Below, one piece after another: positions 1 through 9,390 of a stretch of DNA of 64,000 nucleotides (within the stretch, counting starts at the first letter, position 1; each line of letters starts with the position of its first letter). The stretch covers positions 402,204-466,203 of the forward strand of contig NZ_FOIJ01000007.1 of NCBI RefSeq assembly GCF_900111745.1, given 5' to 3'. Below the pieces are notes generated by a model. The model did not search any database. It saw nothing but the letters and a program-made list of their open reading frames with translations, and was not told the DNA's origin. Origin of the DNA: Stigmatella erecta. Its GTDB lineage: Bacteria > Myxococcota > Myxococcia > Myxococcales > Myxococcaceae. A program made the translations under genes and the position numbers.

Positions 1-90
1 GTGGACCTCACCCGTTCTCCCTTCCGGCTGAACTCGCTGGTGGACTACGCGGCGGCCGAAACCCTCACGAGCGTGCTCCACGCCCCGTGA
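1..90 (+). CDS. C-terminal end of an unidentified protein (partial)
   Basis: An open frame runs from the first base to a TGA at 88-90 and encodes 29 residues ending LTSVLHAP. The gene begins outside the window, so the visible part is too short to assign. It converges on the MIP18-family gene that follows, with 9 bases between the two stop codons. The first codon is GTG, but the true start is probably upstream. Confidence 0.55.
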   Translation: MDLTRSPFRLNSLVDYAAAETLTSVLHAP

Positions 91-99
91 GGGCCGGGC

Positions 100-468
100 T
101 CAGCCGGCGGCGGGCCGGGGCAGCATCCGCCCGCCGATCGTCTGAATGCGCCGCTCCAGCAGCCGCTGGCGCGCCTCGGGGGCGATGTCCTCGGGCTTCC
201 AGTTCAGCGCCGTGTCGAACACCACCTGCACGGACTGGACGTCCGCGTGGGAGGCCAGGCGCTGTTCAATCTCGCGCATGAAGTAGGCGGCCATCATGCA
301 CATGGGCGAGGTGATCTGCATGCGCACCGTCACCTGGCCCTGCGCGTACTCCAGGCCCTGAATGAGCCCCATCTCCTGGATGCTCACCGGCACGCCCGTG
401 GCGAGGCTGCACGGGTCCGGAATGGAGCCAATCCGTCCCAGCAGCTCCCCCTCAATCGTCATGGCCAT
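100..468 (-). CDS. MIP18/DUF59 family metal-sulfur cluster assembly protein (SufT/PaaD-like)
   Basis: Encodes about 122 residues, the usual size of the MIP18 (DUF59) family, whose members help deliver Fe-S clusters or, as PaaD, mature oxygenases. The family core is visible: an IQEMGLIQGL stretch, a VTVRMQITSPMCMMAAYF segment containing the conserved Cys, and an NWKPEDIAPEARQRL end. The chosen ATG (or a second ATG two codons later) overlaps the end of the amidohydrolase gene by 17 bases, so the two are translationally coupled. The frame stays open further upstream, but that part is antisense-like filler. The function is a family assignment; the client protein is unknown, the amidohydrolase being the obvious candidate. 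Confidence 0.8.
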   Translation of the reverse strand: MAMTIEGELLGRIGSIPDPCSLATGVPVSIQEMGLIQGLEYAQGQVTVRMQITSPMCMMAAYFMREIEQRLASHADVQSVQVVFDTALNWKPEDIAPEARQRLLERRIQTIGGRMLPRPAAG

Positions 469-1531
469 CCCCCTGGAAGCTGTAGGGCGCGGCCAGCGTC
501 CCGGCGCGAAGCTGGGAGAAGCGGTCATTGGCGATGCGGGCCTGGTGGGCCTGGACATCGATGCCCGCGTAGCGCGCGTAGTTGTCGCAGAGGATCATCC
601 GTTTGATCTCCGGCGTGAGCTGCATGCCCGCCACGCTCACCAGATCCTCCGGCAGTTGGAAGTGGTGCCAGAACTTGTGAAGGGCCGGCTGCGGGTGGCA
701 GAACACCGCGCCCGAGCCCCACATGATGCGCGAGGGGCCCGCCCACTTCAGCAGCGCGGCCAGCGCCTCGGCGAACCAGCGCTCGCGCTTCACGATGAGC
801 GCCCCGGTCACCTCCAGGTTCACGTACACGTTGGGGAACAGCGACAGCTGCATCCCCGTCTCGTCGAGGAACGCCATGCCACCGTGGACAATCTCGAAGT
901 TCAGCCCGGGGAAGGCATCCGCCGCCCCGCCGATGTCGTCCACCTTGTAGGCCTCGATGGGCACCGCGCCCATGGGCAGCCCCTTGTGGACCGCGATGTT
1001 CTTGACGCCCAGCTGGAGTGCCCGCTCGAACAGCGGAAAGGCGATGCGCGCATCGTCCATGCGCCAGCCGGTGTGCCGGAAGGACTCGCCCAGCCACGCG
1101 GCCGGGTAGAGCTTCAGCCCACTGGGCTGGAGCGCCTCCACCTGCTGCTCCAGCTCCTCCAGGGCCGCCGTGCCGCGCAGCGGGTCGACGCCCGCGTAGA
1201 GCAGGAAGCGGTCCGGATAGCGCCGCTTGATGATCCGCGCCTTCTCATACGAGCACAGCCCGTCGTGGTAGAGCGTCTGGAGCGGCAGCACATGGTAGAC
1301 GGCGAGATCGATGCAGCTCTCGGCGAAGAGCATGTGCGCCAGCTCGTGGACGGACCAGTTCTTGAGGAAGCGCTCCTTCTGCGGAATCTGGTACGCCTCG
1401 TCCGAGAAGGTGCTGTGCAGCCCGAAGATGAGCTGGGCCAGCGACTCGGCGTACCGCCCCGCCCGGTAGTTGGACGGGTGAAGGTTGTAAGCGTGGGTGA
1501 CCGCATCAATGACAAAGTGACCGTCAAGCAT
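452..1531 (-). CDS. Amidohydrolase family protein (amidohydrolase 2 / COG2159 type)
   Basis: Encodes 359 residues with the TIM-barrel signature of amidohydrolase-2 enzymes: a barrel-start DAVTHAY motif, HKGLPMGAVPIEAYK in the middle, HGGMAF (metal His) and a WGSGAVFCHPQPALHKF stretch where the catalytic Asp region lies. The typical first-strand DxHxH is not intact; only the second His position is present. Members of this family include decarboxylases and lactone or amide hydrolases; the substrate cannot be read. The ATG overlaps the preceding kinase gene by 8 bases and the 3' end overlaps the MIP18-like gene by 17 bases, so all three are probably one transcript. Confidence 0.8.
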   Translation of the reverse strand: MLDGHFVIDAVTHAYNLHPSNYRAGRYAESLAQLIFGLHSTFSDEAYQIPQKERFLKNWSVHELAHMLFAESCIDLAVYHVLPLQTLYHDGLCSYEKARIIKRRYPDRFLLYAGVDPLRGTAALEELEQQVEALQPSGLKLYPAAWLGESFRHTGWRMDDARIAFPLFERALQLGVKNIAVHKGLPMGAVPIEAYKVDDIGGAADAFPGLNFEIVHGGMAFLDETGMQLSLFPNVYVNLEVTGALIVKRERWFAEALAALLKWAGPSRIMWGSGAVFCHPQPALHKFWHHFQLPEDLVSVAGMQLTPEIKRMILCDNYARYAGIDVQAHQARIANDRFSQLRAGTLAAPYSFQGDGHDD

Positions 1532-3800
1532 AGTGACCGCTCAGGGCCTTCTCGATGAAGAGGTGGAGCTGCTGTGCGTCGAAGGGCTTTTCGATCCATT
1601 GCTCCGGCACCGTCTCCAGGAACTGGCGCGAGCGCGGAGTGAAAGAGCCCCCGGTGATGAAGATGAAGCGTCCGGCCAGCTCGGGCTTGGATTCGCAGAC
1701 CTGCTCATACACCTCCATCCCGGTGATGTCCGGCATCATCAGGTCGCAGAGGATGACATCGAAGGGCTCGGAGGAGGCCAGCTTCGCCATGCCCTCGCGC
1801 CCGCTCTCCACCACCGTCACCTGATGCTGGGAGCCGATGAGGCGTGAGAGCGAACGGCCCACCGACGGCTCATCGTCGATGACCAGGATGCGGCCACCGT
1901 GGCCCGCGCGGCGCGCCGGCACGGGGGGCGGCAGCGTGGGGGCACAGGCCCCGGAGGCCTCCGGCAGCAGCAGGGTGAAGGTGGTGCCCTTGCCCAGCTC
2001 GCTGCGCACGGAGATGTCTCCGCCCAGGCTGCGGATGATGCCGTGGCAGATGGAGAGCCCCAGCCCCGTGCCCACCCCCGCGGGCTTGGTGGTGAAGAAC
2101 GGATCGAAGATGCGGTCGCGCACCTCCGGGGAGATGCCCGCCCCGGTGTCGCTCACGTCCACGGCCACCTGGCCCGGCGGCCCGGGGCGGACCCAGACGG
2201 TGATGTGGTTGCGGGTGGAGCTGCCCTCCGGAATGGCCTGGGCCGCGTTCATGAGCAGGTTGAGGAAGACCTGCCCCAGGCGCGAGGTGTCCGCGTGGAC
2301 GGGCGGCACGGGCTCGTACTTGCGGATGAGGTGCGCCCGGTGGCGCAGCTCCGCGGCGGCCATCTTGATGGAGAAGTCGATGGACTCCTGGACGCTCACC
2401 TCCGTCCTCCGCTCCGCGTCCTGCCGGGAGAAGCTCTTGAGGTCGCGCACGATGTTGCGCACCCGGTTGGCGCCCTCCTGCGCCTCCACCAGCAGCTCCT
2501 CCAGCTCCTGGAGGCTCGCGGCCTGCCCCGGCTCGGGCGCGCAGCCGCACGCGTTCGTGAAGCCCCGCAGCCCCTCCAGGGCCAGGTTGAGGTTGGCGAG
2601 CACGTAGGAGAGCGGGTTGTTGATCTCGTGGCCCACCCCCGCGGCCAGCGTGCCCACCAGCGCCATCCGGTCGGTCTGCAGCAGCTGCGCCTGCATCCGC
2701 TTGCGCTCGGTGATGTCGCGGGCGATGACCACCACCGCTTCCTTGCCATCGAACTCGATGGGCATGCCCGTGCTCTCGGCGTCGTACCAGGAGCCATCGC
2801 GCCGCAGGTAGCGGATCTCATGCAGCGGGGCGATCTCCCGGCGGTTGGCCACCGTGTGGACGCGCTCCCGCACGGTGCCGAGATCATCCGGGTGGACGAT
2901 GCTCCAGATGGGCTTGCCGATGAGCTCCTTCGCGTGCTCGTAGCCCAGCGCCCGGCGCAGCGCGTTGTTCACGTAGATGAAGCGCCGGTCCCGGTGCACG
3001 AAGATGCCGTCTGGCATGCCCTCGATGAGCTTCTGGAAGTTCAGCTCCGAGCGCTGCAGCGCGTCCTCGGTGCGCCGGCGCTCGGTGATGTCCTCGAACA
3101 GGTACAGCACATAGGACAGCTCGCCCCCGGCCGTGGCCAAGGGCGTCGAGAGCCGGCGCAGCAGCCTGCCGTTGGGCAGCCGCACCTCGCGCTCCTCCAG
3201 CGCGACCGGTGGCGGCGTGTGAATCCCAGCCCGCGCCTGGAAGAACGCCTCCGCGATCGGGGCCTGGAGGTGGTGCTCGAGCATCTGCGCGTGGGAGAGC
3301 GAGCCCTGGCGGATGAGCGCCTCCACCTTCTCGATGCCCGCCATCTGGCAGAACCGGTGGTTGGCGTAGAGGATCCGCTCCGAGTGGGACTCCATCAGGT
3401 ACAGCCCGAACGGCAGGTTGTCACTGAAGCTCCAGGAGCCAACCTCCTCCTTGGAGACCGTGGCGGCCGGGGGCGTCACCGTGCAGAACAGCAGCCCCTG
3501 CGCGTCCCCGGAGGGCACCACGCTCCAGGACAGCCGCACCCAGGCGCCGTTCTGGCACCGCCAGCGGAAGCACAGGTTCGCGGGCTCCTGCGAGCCGGAG
3601 AGCCCGCCCAGCCGGGCCTCCACGGCGGAGAGCTCCTCCGGGTGCACGAAGTGCTGGTAGCTTCCGGCCTTCAAGGCCTCGGGCGTCCACCCCACCACCC
3701 CTGTCCAGGCGGCGTTGGCCTGGAGAATCCTTCCGTCCGGGTGCAGCACGGCAAGCATCCCGGCTGACGACTCGAAGAAGCGAAGAGCCCACTGATCCAT
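1524..3800 (-). CDS. Hybrid sensor histidine kinase: three PAS, HisKA, HATPase and receiver domains
   Basis: Encodes 758 residues and no membrane segment, so it is a cytoplasmic sensor. In order: PAS from residue 1 (FFESSAGMLAVLHPDG), a second PAS near 125-245 and a third near 255-375, HisKA with His391 in VGHEINNPLSYVL, HATPase with NAAQAIP, DTGAGI and GTGLGLSICHGI boxes, and a C-terminal receiver with DD and phospho-acceptor Asp686 in ILCDLMMPD. The ATG at 3800 is preferred over a longer frame because a G-rich ribosome-binding site precedes it and PAS1 begins at once. It heads the unit with the amidohydrolase and MIP18-like genes. The ligand is unknown. Confidence 0.9.
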   Translation of the reverse strand: MDQWALRFFESSAGMLAVLHPDGRILQANAAWTGVVGWTPEALKAGSYQHFVHPEELSAVEARLGGLSGSQEPANLCFRWRCQNGAWVRLSWSVVPSGDAQGLLFCTVTPPAATVSKEEVGSWSFSDNLPFGLYLMESHSERILYANHRFCQMAGIEKVEALIRQGSLSHAQMLEHHLQAPIAEAFFQARAGIHTPPPVALEEREVRLPNGRLLRRLSTPLATAGGELSYVLYLFEDITERRRTEDALQRSELNFQKLIEGMPDGIFVHRDRRFIYVNNALRRALGYEHAKELIGKPIWSIVHPDDLGTVRERVHTVANRREIAPLHEIRYLRRDGSWYDAESTGMPIEFDGKEAVVVIARDITERKRMQAQLLQTDRMALVGTLAAGVGHEINNPLSYVLANLNLALEGLRGFTNACGCAPEPGQAASLQELEELLVEAQEGANRVRNIVRDLKSFSRQDAERRTEVSVQESIDFSIKMAAAELRHRAHLIRKYEPVPPVHADTSRLGQVFLNLLMNAAQAIPEGSSTRNHITVWVRPGPPGQVAVDVSDTGAGISPEVRDRIFDPFFTTKPAGVGTGLGLSICHGIIRSLGGDISVRSELGKGTTFTLLLPEASGACAPTLPPPVPARRAGHGGRILVIDDEPSVGRSLSRLIGSQHQVTVVESGREGMAKLASSEPFDVILCDLMMPDITGMEVYEQVCESKPELAGRFIFITGGSFTPRSRQFLETVPEQWIEKPFDAQQLHLFIEKALSGHYA

Positions 3801-3974
3801 CAGGGTGCCCCCCCCATGGTGCCGCGCAACGGTCAAACCCTTTCCAAATACACCTTGGGCAGGCCAGGGTGAACGCCCGGATGTTTCCGGGCGCACCCTA
3901 CTTAACCGAATCCCCGCAAAAAAGGTAAAATCCTCTCTGGTGGGTTGCGTGGTACCCGGGCTCCGGCACCGGGG

Positions 3975-6900
3975 TTAGACGCGCTTCAACACCACGTAGC
4001 CGGCCGCCGGCAGGTTGACCTGGGCCTGGGCGCCGCCGCTGAGCGTGGCGCCGGAGTTGCCCACGTTGTTGCCGCCGTAGGCGCTGGCATCGCTGTTCAG
4101 CACTTCCTGCCAGTTGCCGGGCGGCAGCGGCATCCGGTAGCCCTCCTGGCTCTGGCGGTTGAGGCTGCCGATGACCAGGTACTCCTCGTTGCCGGACTTG
4201 CGGGAGAAGGCCATCACCGAGTCGTCATTGTGCGTGTAGACGCGCTTCACCTCGGCATCGGCGCGGAAGGCCGGGCTGGAGTGGCGCAGCGCGATGGCGT
4301 CCTGGAAGAAGGCGAACTGCTGCTTGCGGGTGATGTCCAGCATGGCCCCGGTGCGCTGCTGGGGCTCCAGGCCCGCCAGGTGCTCGAACACCTGCCGGTC
4401 CGTGGCGCCCAGGCCCTGGTAGGCGGCATCCGACGTGCGCGCGGCCGGGTCCATCGCGAAGAGCCGCTCGTAGGTGGCCTTCTGCCCATCGTTGAACGTC
4501 ACCTGCTCCCAGTTCCAGTCCTTGCCCAGCGACTCCCAGTTCCAGCCACTGTCCCAGCTGGAGGGGTTGCCCCAGCGGAAGTCGTTCTGCGCGCCCGACT
4601 CATCGCCCTGGAAGAACATGGGGATGCCCGGCGAGGAGAAGCCGATGCCCGCCGCGAAGCGCGCGGCGTTGCGGGACCACTGCTCCGGGAAGTCCGTGGG
4701 GTGGGCCCCCTCGGCCGTGTTCATCGTGCGCTGGGCGTTTCCCACCTCGTCGTGGTTGGAGATGATGGTGAGCGCCTTCTTCCACGCGTCCAGGCCGCGG
4801 GGCGCCGTCAGCAGGTTCACGAACGCATCCATGTCCGTGGGCAGGCCGCGCGAGGCCGCCTGGATGAGGCCCGGCTTGCTGTTGTCGTTGACCAGGCGGT
4901 GCTGGTACTCGGTGTACCACTGCGCGTCGAAGCCGCCGCCCGTGCCGTCCGCCTGCGCGGGCCGGGAGATGGACGGGTCGTAGTCGAACTGCTCGGCCAC
5001 CGTCCACGTGTGGGGGTTGATGAAGTGCACCTGGCGGTTGATCTCCCGGAGCATCTCCCAGCCGTCCTTGCCGCCCACGCCCTTGATGGGCTCGGTGAAG
5101 TCGAAGCGCAGGCCGTCGAACTTCAGCTCGGCGATCTGCTGCACCGCGTGGTCCACGAAGAACTGCTTCACCTTGGGGTTGTGGTAGGCGGGCACCGCGC
5201 CCCAGGGCGTGTCCCGCTGCTCGAACTGGCCCGGCTCCTTCGACCAATTGAAGAAGGGGTTCTCGGGGCCGCCCAGGTTCCACATGCCGTTGTGGTCCCC
5301 GTGCACGTGGTTGTAGACGACGTCCGAGATGACGTTGAGCCCCTTGCCGTGCGCCTCGTCGATGAAGCGCTGGAGCGCCTCGGTGCCGCTGACCCACCGG
5401 CCGCTCTCGTCCTCGAACCCGAACGAGCTCTCGGTGGCCAGGCTGTTGACGCCCAGGTAGCCCCAGTTGCGGCTGCCCTCCACCTCGTTGGTGGGCAAGA
5501 GCTCCAGCGTGTTGACGCCCAGCTCCTTGAAGTAGTCCAGCTTGCCCAGCAGGTCCTCCAGGGTGGAGCGGTCCGAGTTCTTCGCATCCCCCAGGAAGCT
5601 GCCCACGTGGAGCTGGTACACCACCCACTTGGCCGGATCCTTCTCGCGCGGCGCCTGGTCGTGCTTGAACTGGAAGCCCGTGGGGTCCGTGATGACCGAG
5701 CCGCGGAAGGACACGCCGCTGCCCGGGGTGAGCAGGTCGCTCCAGGGGTCATTGTGCGGCGAGGCCCGGCGCTCCGCGGCGCTGTAGGCCCCGTCCCCGT
5801 TGGTGTCGTCGCGCAGCCGCAGCCCGCCCTGGCCGTCCTTCTCGAAGACCTGGAACTCGTAGCGCAGGCCCGCGAGCTTCTCCGGGTTGTTGACGAGCGA
5901 CACCCAGGCGCCGCCCTCGTTCGTCATCTTGATGCGGCCGTCCGCCTCGACGTTCTTCGACCAGAAGTCGTTGAAGGCCCCGCCGTGGAGCTTGTCCACG
6001 AGCGAGGTGTCGAACTCGCCCAGGCGCGCGCGCAGCGCGTCCGCGGACAGCGGCTTCCCCCCCTCGTCCTTGAGGACGAGGTAGGCGCTCTCGGCATCCG
6101 CCTCGTCGTCGATGGTGAAGCGCATCAGCTCGGTGGCGCCGGGGAAGTAGCGGTTCTCCTCGCGGCCCCGCGCCGGGTCCAGGTAGAGCCGGTCCACGCC
6201 GCGCTGCTCGCCCATCATCTGCCGGGCATAGGGGTCCGGCCGCTCGCTGGTGGCCCCCGTGGAGTCCACCACCTCGTAGACGTAGGACTGGCCCTCCAGG
6301 GCCTTCCACCCGCCCGGGACGTCCGTGGCCCAGTCGCCCCCCTCCTGGCGCTCCAGGGGGATGCGCTGCACGGTGCCCTCGGGGTCCGTCACCTTGACCT
6401 GAACCCCGTGCGCGTCCGGGGCCCAGAACCGGAAGGACAGGTCCTCCCCCCGCCGCTGCGCGCCCATCAGGTGGGACGTCACCGGGGTATAGGTGGCCGC
6501 AGGCTTGGACAGGTCCAGCTTGAGGTTGCCCTCGCCCATCACCGCCCACTGGTCATCGCCGGAGGGGCCATCCGCGGTGACGCCCCACTCCCAGTTGCGG
6601 GGCAGGCCATCGTCCTGAAGCTCCACCGTGGCCTCCCACTTGCCGTTGCCCAGCGAGCGCATGGGCAGGGCCCCCGCCTCCCACTGGCCGCTGTGGCGCC
6701 CGCGGGCATCCCAGCTCCCCTTCAACTTCACGTCCGTGAGCGGACTGTGGGGCCCCGCGTCATAGGTGAAGGTGATGGAGCGCTTCACGGGCGCGGCCAC
6801 CGTCGCGGCGGAGGCCGCCACCGGGACCGCGGCGCGAGGGCTCGCCACGCGGGCCTGGCCCCCTCCCCGCCCCAGCGTCTCGAACGCATCCGCGCCCCGG

Positions 6901-7097
6901 GTGCCCGGACGGGCCACGGACTCGAACCCATCCTTCGACAGGGCGGCGCGGGCGGGGCTCTTGGCCGCCGCCTTCGGGGCCTCGGAGGGCCGCGCGGCCG
7001 GCCGGGCCGCCACGGTGTTGGAGGGAGCGGGTGCCTTGGCCAGGGCGGGGGCCGCCGCGGGGTTCAGCACGGGCCGGTTGATTTTCGTGTCAGTCAT
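3975..7097 (-). CDS. GH13 alpha-glucan enzyme with CBM48-like N-terminal domains (branching-enzyme/alpha-amylase-like)
   Basis: Encodes 1040 residues with no signal peptide. Residues about 10-85 are Ala/Pro-rich and disordered-looking. Beta-sandwich domains follow: an ITFTYDAG..LKGSWD module and a CBM48-like RFWAPDAHGVQVKV module typical of glycogen-acting GH13 enzymes. The barrel has all four GH13 regions: DVVYNHVHGDH, GLRFDFTEP (nucleophile Asp666), WTVAEQFD (acid Glu702) and ISNHDE (Asp783). A DTNGDGAYSAAE loop looks like an EF-hand-type calcium site. The C-terminal beta domain is present. The ATG at 7097 has GGAG seven bases upstream. The layout fits a branching or debranching-type enzyme of intracellular glycogen; exact specificity is not readable. 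Confidence 0.85.
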   Translation of the reverse strand: MTDTKINRPVLNPAAAPALAKAPAPSNTVAARPAARPSEAPKAAAKSPARAALSKDGFESVARPGTRGADAFETLGRGGGQARVASPRAAVPVAASAATVAAPVKRSITFTYDAGPHSPLTDVKLKGSWDARGRHSGQWEAGALPMRSLGNGKWEATVELQDDGLPRNWEWGVTADGPSGDDQWAVMGEGNLKLDLSKPAATYTPVTSHLMGAQRRGEDLSFRFWAPDAHGVQVKVTDPEGTVQRIPLERQEGGDWATDVPGGWKALEGQSYVYEVVDSTGATSERPDPYARQMMGEQRGVDRLYLDPARGREENRYFPGATELMRFTIDDEADAESAYLVLKDEGGKPLSADALRARLGEFDTSLVDKLHGGAFNDFWSKNVEADGRIKMTNEGGAWVSLVNNPEKLAGLRYEFQVFEKDGQGGLRLRDDTNGDGAYSAAERRASPHNDPWSDLLTPGSGVSFRGSVITDPTGFQFKHDQAPREKDPAKWVVYQLHVGSFLGDAKNSDRSTLEDLLGKLDYFKELGVNTLELLPTNEVEGSRNWGYLGVNSLATESSFGFEDESGRWVSGTEALQRFIDEAHGKGLNVISDVVYNHVHGDHNGMWNLGGPENPFFNWSKEPGQFEQRDTPWGAVPAYHNPKVKQFFVDHAVQQIAELKFDGLRFDFTEPIKGVGGKDGWEMLREINRQVHFINPHTWTVAEQFDYDPSISRPAQADGTGGGFDAQWYTEYQHRLVNDNSKPGLIQAASRGLPTDMDAFVNLLTAPRGLDAWKKALTIISNHDEVGNAQRTMNTAEGAHPTDFPEQWSRNAARFAAGIGFSSPGIPMFFQGDESGAQNDFRWGNPSSWDSGWNWESLGKDWNWEQVTFNDGQKATYERLFAMDPAARTSDAAYQGLGATDRQVFEHLAGLEPQQRTGAMLDITRKQQFAFFQDAIALRHSSPAFRADAEVKRVYTHNDDSVMAFSRKSGNEEYLVIGSLNRQSQEGYRMPLPPGNWQEVLNSDASAYGGNNVGNSGATLSGGAQAQVNLPAAGYVVLKRV

Positions 7098-7318
7098 GGG
7101 CAACTCCGCAGGCATGTGCGCTGGTGTATGGTGCGGGTATCTTCGTATCTCACCTGCGGAAGTTGCGTTTCCCCGCGATAAAATCGCGTGAAACAGCAGT
7201 TTTTCACCGTGATACACGGCGCCAGGCAGACAGGGCGTGGCAGCCGGGCGGCACAGGCCCGCGGCATGGGCCACGGGGACGGCTTCCGGTGAGGCCGGCC
7301 GTGCTTACCCTGCGGGGC

Positions 7319-7597
7319 ATGGACCCCATCACGCTCTACACCAAGTCCACCTGCCCCTTCTCGAAGAAGGCCAAGCAGCTGCTCGACGGCAAAGGTATCC
7401 CCTATGAGGAGATCGCCATTGATCTGGCCCCCTCGAAGCGCGACGAGATGATCGCCGTGTCGGGCGGGCGGACGACGGTGCCGCAGATCTTCATCGCCGG
7501 CCGCCACATCGGCGGCTGCGAGGATCTCCTGAAGCTTGAGAGCATGGGACAACTCGACGCGCTGCTTGAGCGCTCGGGTGATCAACCCAGCCTCTAG
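7319..7597 (+). CDS. Glutaredoxin (GrxC-like) with monothiol CPFS active site
   Basis: Encodes 92 residues, standard glutaredoxin length. The active site CPFS sits at residues 12-15, followed by the TVPQIFI cis-proline segment and the GGCEDL glutathione-binding motif. Classical GrxC proteins have CPYC; here the second cysteine is Ser, giving a monothiol site, which favours deglutathionylation over dithiol disulfide reduction. The overall sequence resembles GrxC more than the CGFS GrxD class. The start is the internal ATG just before the DPITLY strand; the longer open frame upstream is intergenic. It stands alone between the divergent GH13 gene and a kinase. Confidence 0.9.
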   Translation: MDPITLYTKSTCPFSKKAKQLLDGKGIPYEEIAIDLAPSKRDEMIAVSGGRTTVPQIFIAGRHIGGCEDLLKLESMGQLDALLERSGDQPSL

Positions 7598-7685
7598 TGG
7601 AAACATCTCCTGCTTCTGAAACATACTGCCGGGCGCCGCCCTGAGGGCGGATGTCCGGGCGTGTTCTCGAAGATCCAGGAGAGAC

Positions 7686-9383
7686 ATGACAGTCCGTTGG
7701 AAGGTGCTCCTCATCGTGGGACTGACCACGGGGCTGGTGCTCCTCATGGGACTGACGCTCCTGGTGGCCACGCACCGGAGCCAGCACGCGCGCGACCGGC
7801 TGATGCTCATGCAGGGGCAGAGCGAGAGCCTGGCGCGCCTGCACCTGGCCTCGGAGCAGTACCTGCGTGGCTTGCTGCGCGCGCAGAGCGAGGGGGCCCC
7901 TACCGCGGAACTCCAGCGCGAGATGCTGGCGCTCATCGCCCGCGAGGAGAACCTGCTCCTGCGCACCACGGCCCAGGAGGAGGTGTTCGGCTTGGACGTG
8001 CGGGCCGAGGAGTGGGCGAACACCCAGGCGTTGCTCGCGTCCCTGCGCCAGTGGACCGCCGAGGCCGAGCGGCGGGTGCGCGCGCTGCCCCCTGGGACCG
8101 GGAACCTCTCCACGCAATGGCGGCTGTTCGACGAGTTCGAGAGCACCATCGGCCAGCGCATCACGGCCACGCATGCGCTGGAGTACCAGGAGCGGCTCGC
8201 GCACATGAACCGGGCGCAGGTCCGGCTGAACAAACAGGCCTGGCTGGCGCTCCTGCTGCCCGCCATCTCCTGTGCCCTGCTGCTGGGGCTGGTGCTCATC
8301 ATCCTGGTGCCGATGAACCGGTCCTTGAAGGCCTTGATGCGGGCGGCGCGCCGCATCGGTGAGGGGAACTTCGAGGTCAAGCTCCCCGAGAACCCCAAGG
8401 ACGAGCTGGGAACGCTGTCCCATGCGTTCAACCAGATGGCCTCCGAGCTGGAGAAGACGCTGGAGGAAAAGCAGCGGCTGATGAAGGCCGAGGCCGAGGC
8501 GACCGAGCGCCACTTCCGCCACTACAACGCGCTCCTGGAGCAGACGGTGCATACCCGCACGGCGCAACTGGAGCAGGCCAACGCCCAGCTGCGCGACAGC
8601 TTGCAGCAACTCCAGCAGGCGCAGTCCCAGCTCATCTTCGCCGACCGGATGGCCTCCATGGGCAGGCTCGCGGCCGGGGTCGGCCATGAAATCAACAACC
8701 CGCTCTCCTACGTGCTCAGCAACCTCAACTACCTGGCCCAGGAGCTGAAACCGGGCCGTCCACCGCCCTCCGCGGAGGAGCAGCAGGAGATGAGGGATGC
8801 GCTGAACTCGGCGCGCGAGGGGGCCGAGCGGGTGCGCCTCATCGTGAAGGATCTCCGGACCCTGTCGCGCCCGGACGACCTGAACACGGAGCCCGTGGAC
8901 CTGGGCGAAGTCGTCCGCGGCGCGGTCAAGCTGGCCGGGCGCGAGCTGCGGGAGCAAGCCCGGCTGGTGGAGGACTACTGCTGCGGCCTGCCGCGCGTCC
9001 GGGGCAACTCGACCCGCCTGGGCCAGGTCTTCCTCAACCTGCTCATCAACGCGGCGCACGCCATCCGCCAGGGCGGCAAGGCGGTGAACGAGATCCGCAT
9101 CCAGGCCCGCCCGAGCGGCCCCGGCCACGTGCGGGTGGAGGTGAGCGACACCGGCTGTGGCATCCCCCAGGAGAACCTGGCGCGCGTCTTCGAGCCGTTC
9201 TTCACCACCAAGCCCGTGGGGGAAGGCACGGGGATGGGCCTGTCGGTCTGCCACAGCATCATCACCGCCCTGGGCGGCGAGCTCCACGTCCAGAGCCAGG
9301 AGGGTCAAGGCACGACGTTCTGCCTGCTCTTGCCCATCATGGACGACGCCCCGTCCGAGGAGCCCCAGGCCGCCCTCTCCTGA
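7686..9383 (+). CDS. Membrane sensor histidine kinase with HAMP domain
   Basis: Encodes 565 residues. Transmembrane helices lie near residues 7-28 and 180-205 and bracket a periplasmic sensor of about 150 residues that is mostly helical. A HAMP domain follows (MRAARRIGEGNFEVKLP), then a coiled coil (residues about 255-320), HisKA with His334 in VGHEINNPLSYVL, and HATPase with NAAHAI, DTGCGI and GTGMGLSVCHSI boxes. The protein ends just after the ATPase domain, so the phospho-acceptor partner is encoded elsewhere. AGGAGAG precedes the ATG. Its H-box nearly copies that of the hybrid kinase at 1524-3800, so the two belong to the same kinase class. The signal is unknown. Confidence 0.9.
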   Translation: MTVRWKVLLIVGLTTGLVLLMGLTLLVATHRSQHARDRLMLMQGQSESLARLHLASEQYLRGLLRAQSEGAPTAELQREMLALIAREENLLLRTTAQEEVFGLDVRAEEWANTQALLASLRQWTAEAERRVRALPPGTGNLSTQWRLFDEFESTIGQRITATHALEYQERLAHMNRAQVRLNKQAWLALLLPAISCALLLGLVLIILVPMNRSLKALMRAARRIGEGNFEVKLPENPKDELGTLSHAFNQMASELEKTLEEKQRLMKAEAEATERHFRHYNALLEQTVHTRTAQLEQANAQLRDSLQQLQQAQSQLIFADRMASMGRLAAGVGHEINNPLSYVLSNLNYLAQELKPGRPPPSAEEQQEMRDALNSAREGAERVRLIVKDLRTLSRPDDLNTEPVDLGEVVRGAVKLAGRELREQARLVEDYCCGLPRVRGNSTRLGQVFLNLLINAAHAIRQGGKAVNEIRIQARPSGPGHVRVEVSDTGCGIPQENLARVFEPFFTTKPVGEGTGMGLSVCHSIITALGGELHVQSQEGQGTTFCLLLPIMDDAPSEEPQAALS

Positions 9384-9390
9384 GGAGCAC

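Noticed and set aside
3945..7181. 1078-codon open frame on the plus strand opposite the GH13 gene
   Set aside because: It is a shadow of GC-rich codon bias: composition is Val/Leu/Arg/Gly-rich without domain motifs, while the minus-strand frame has all GH13 motifs and a good ribosome site.
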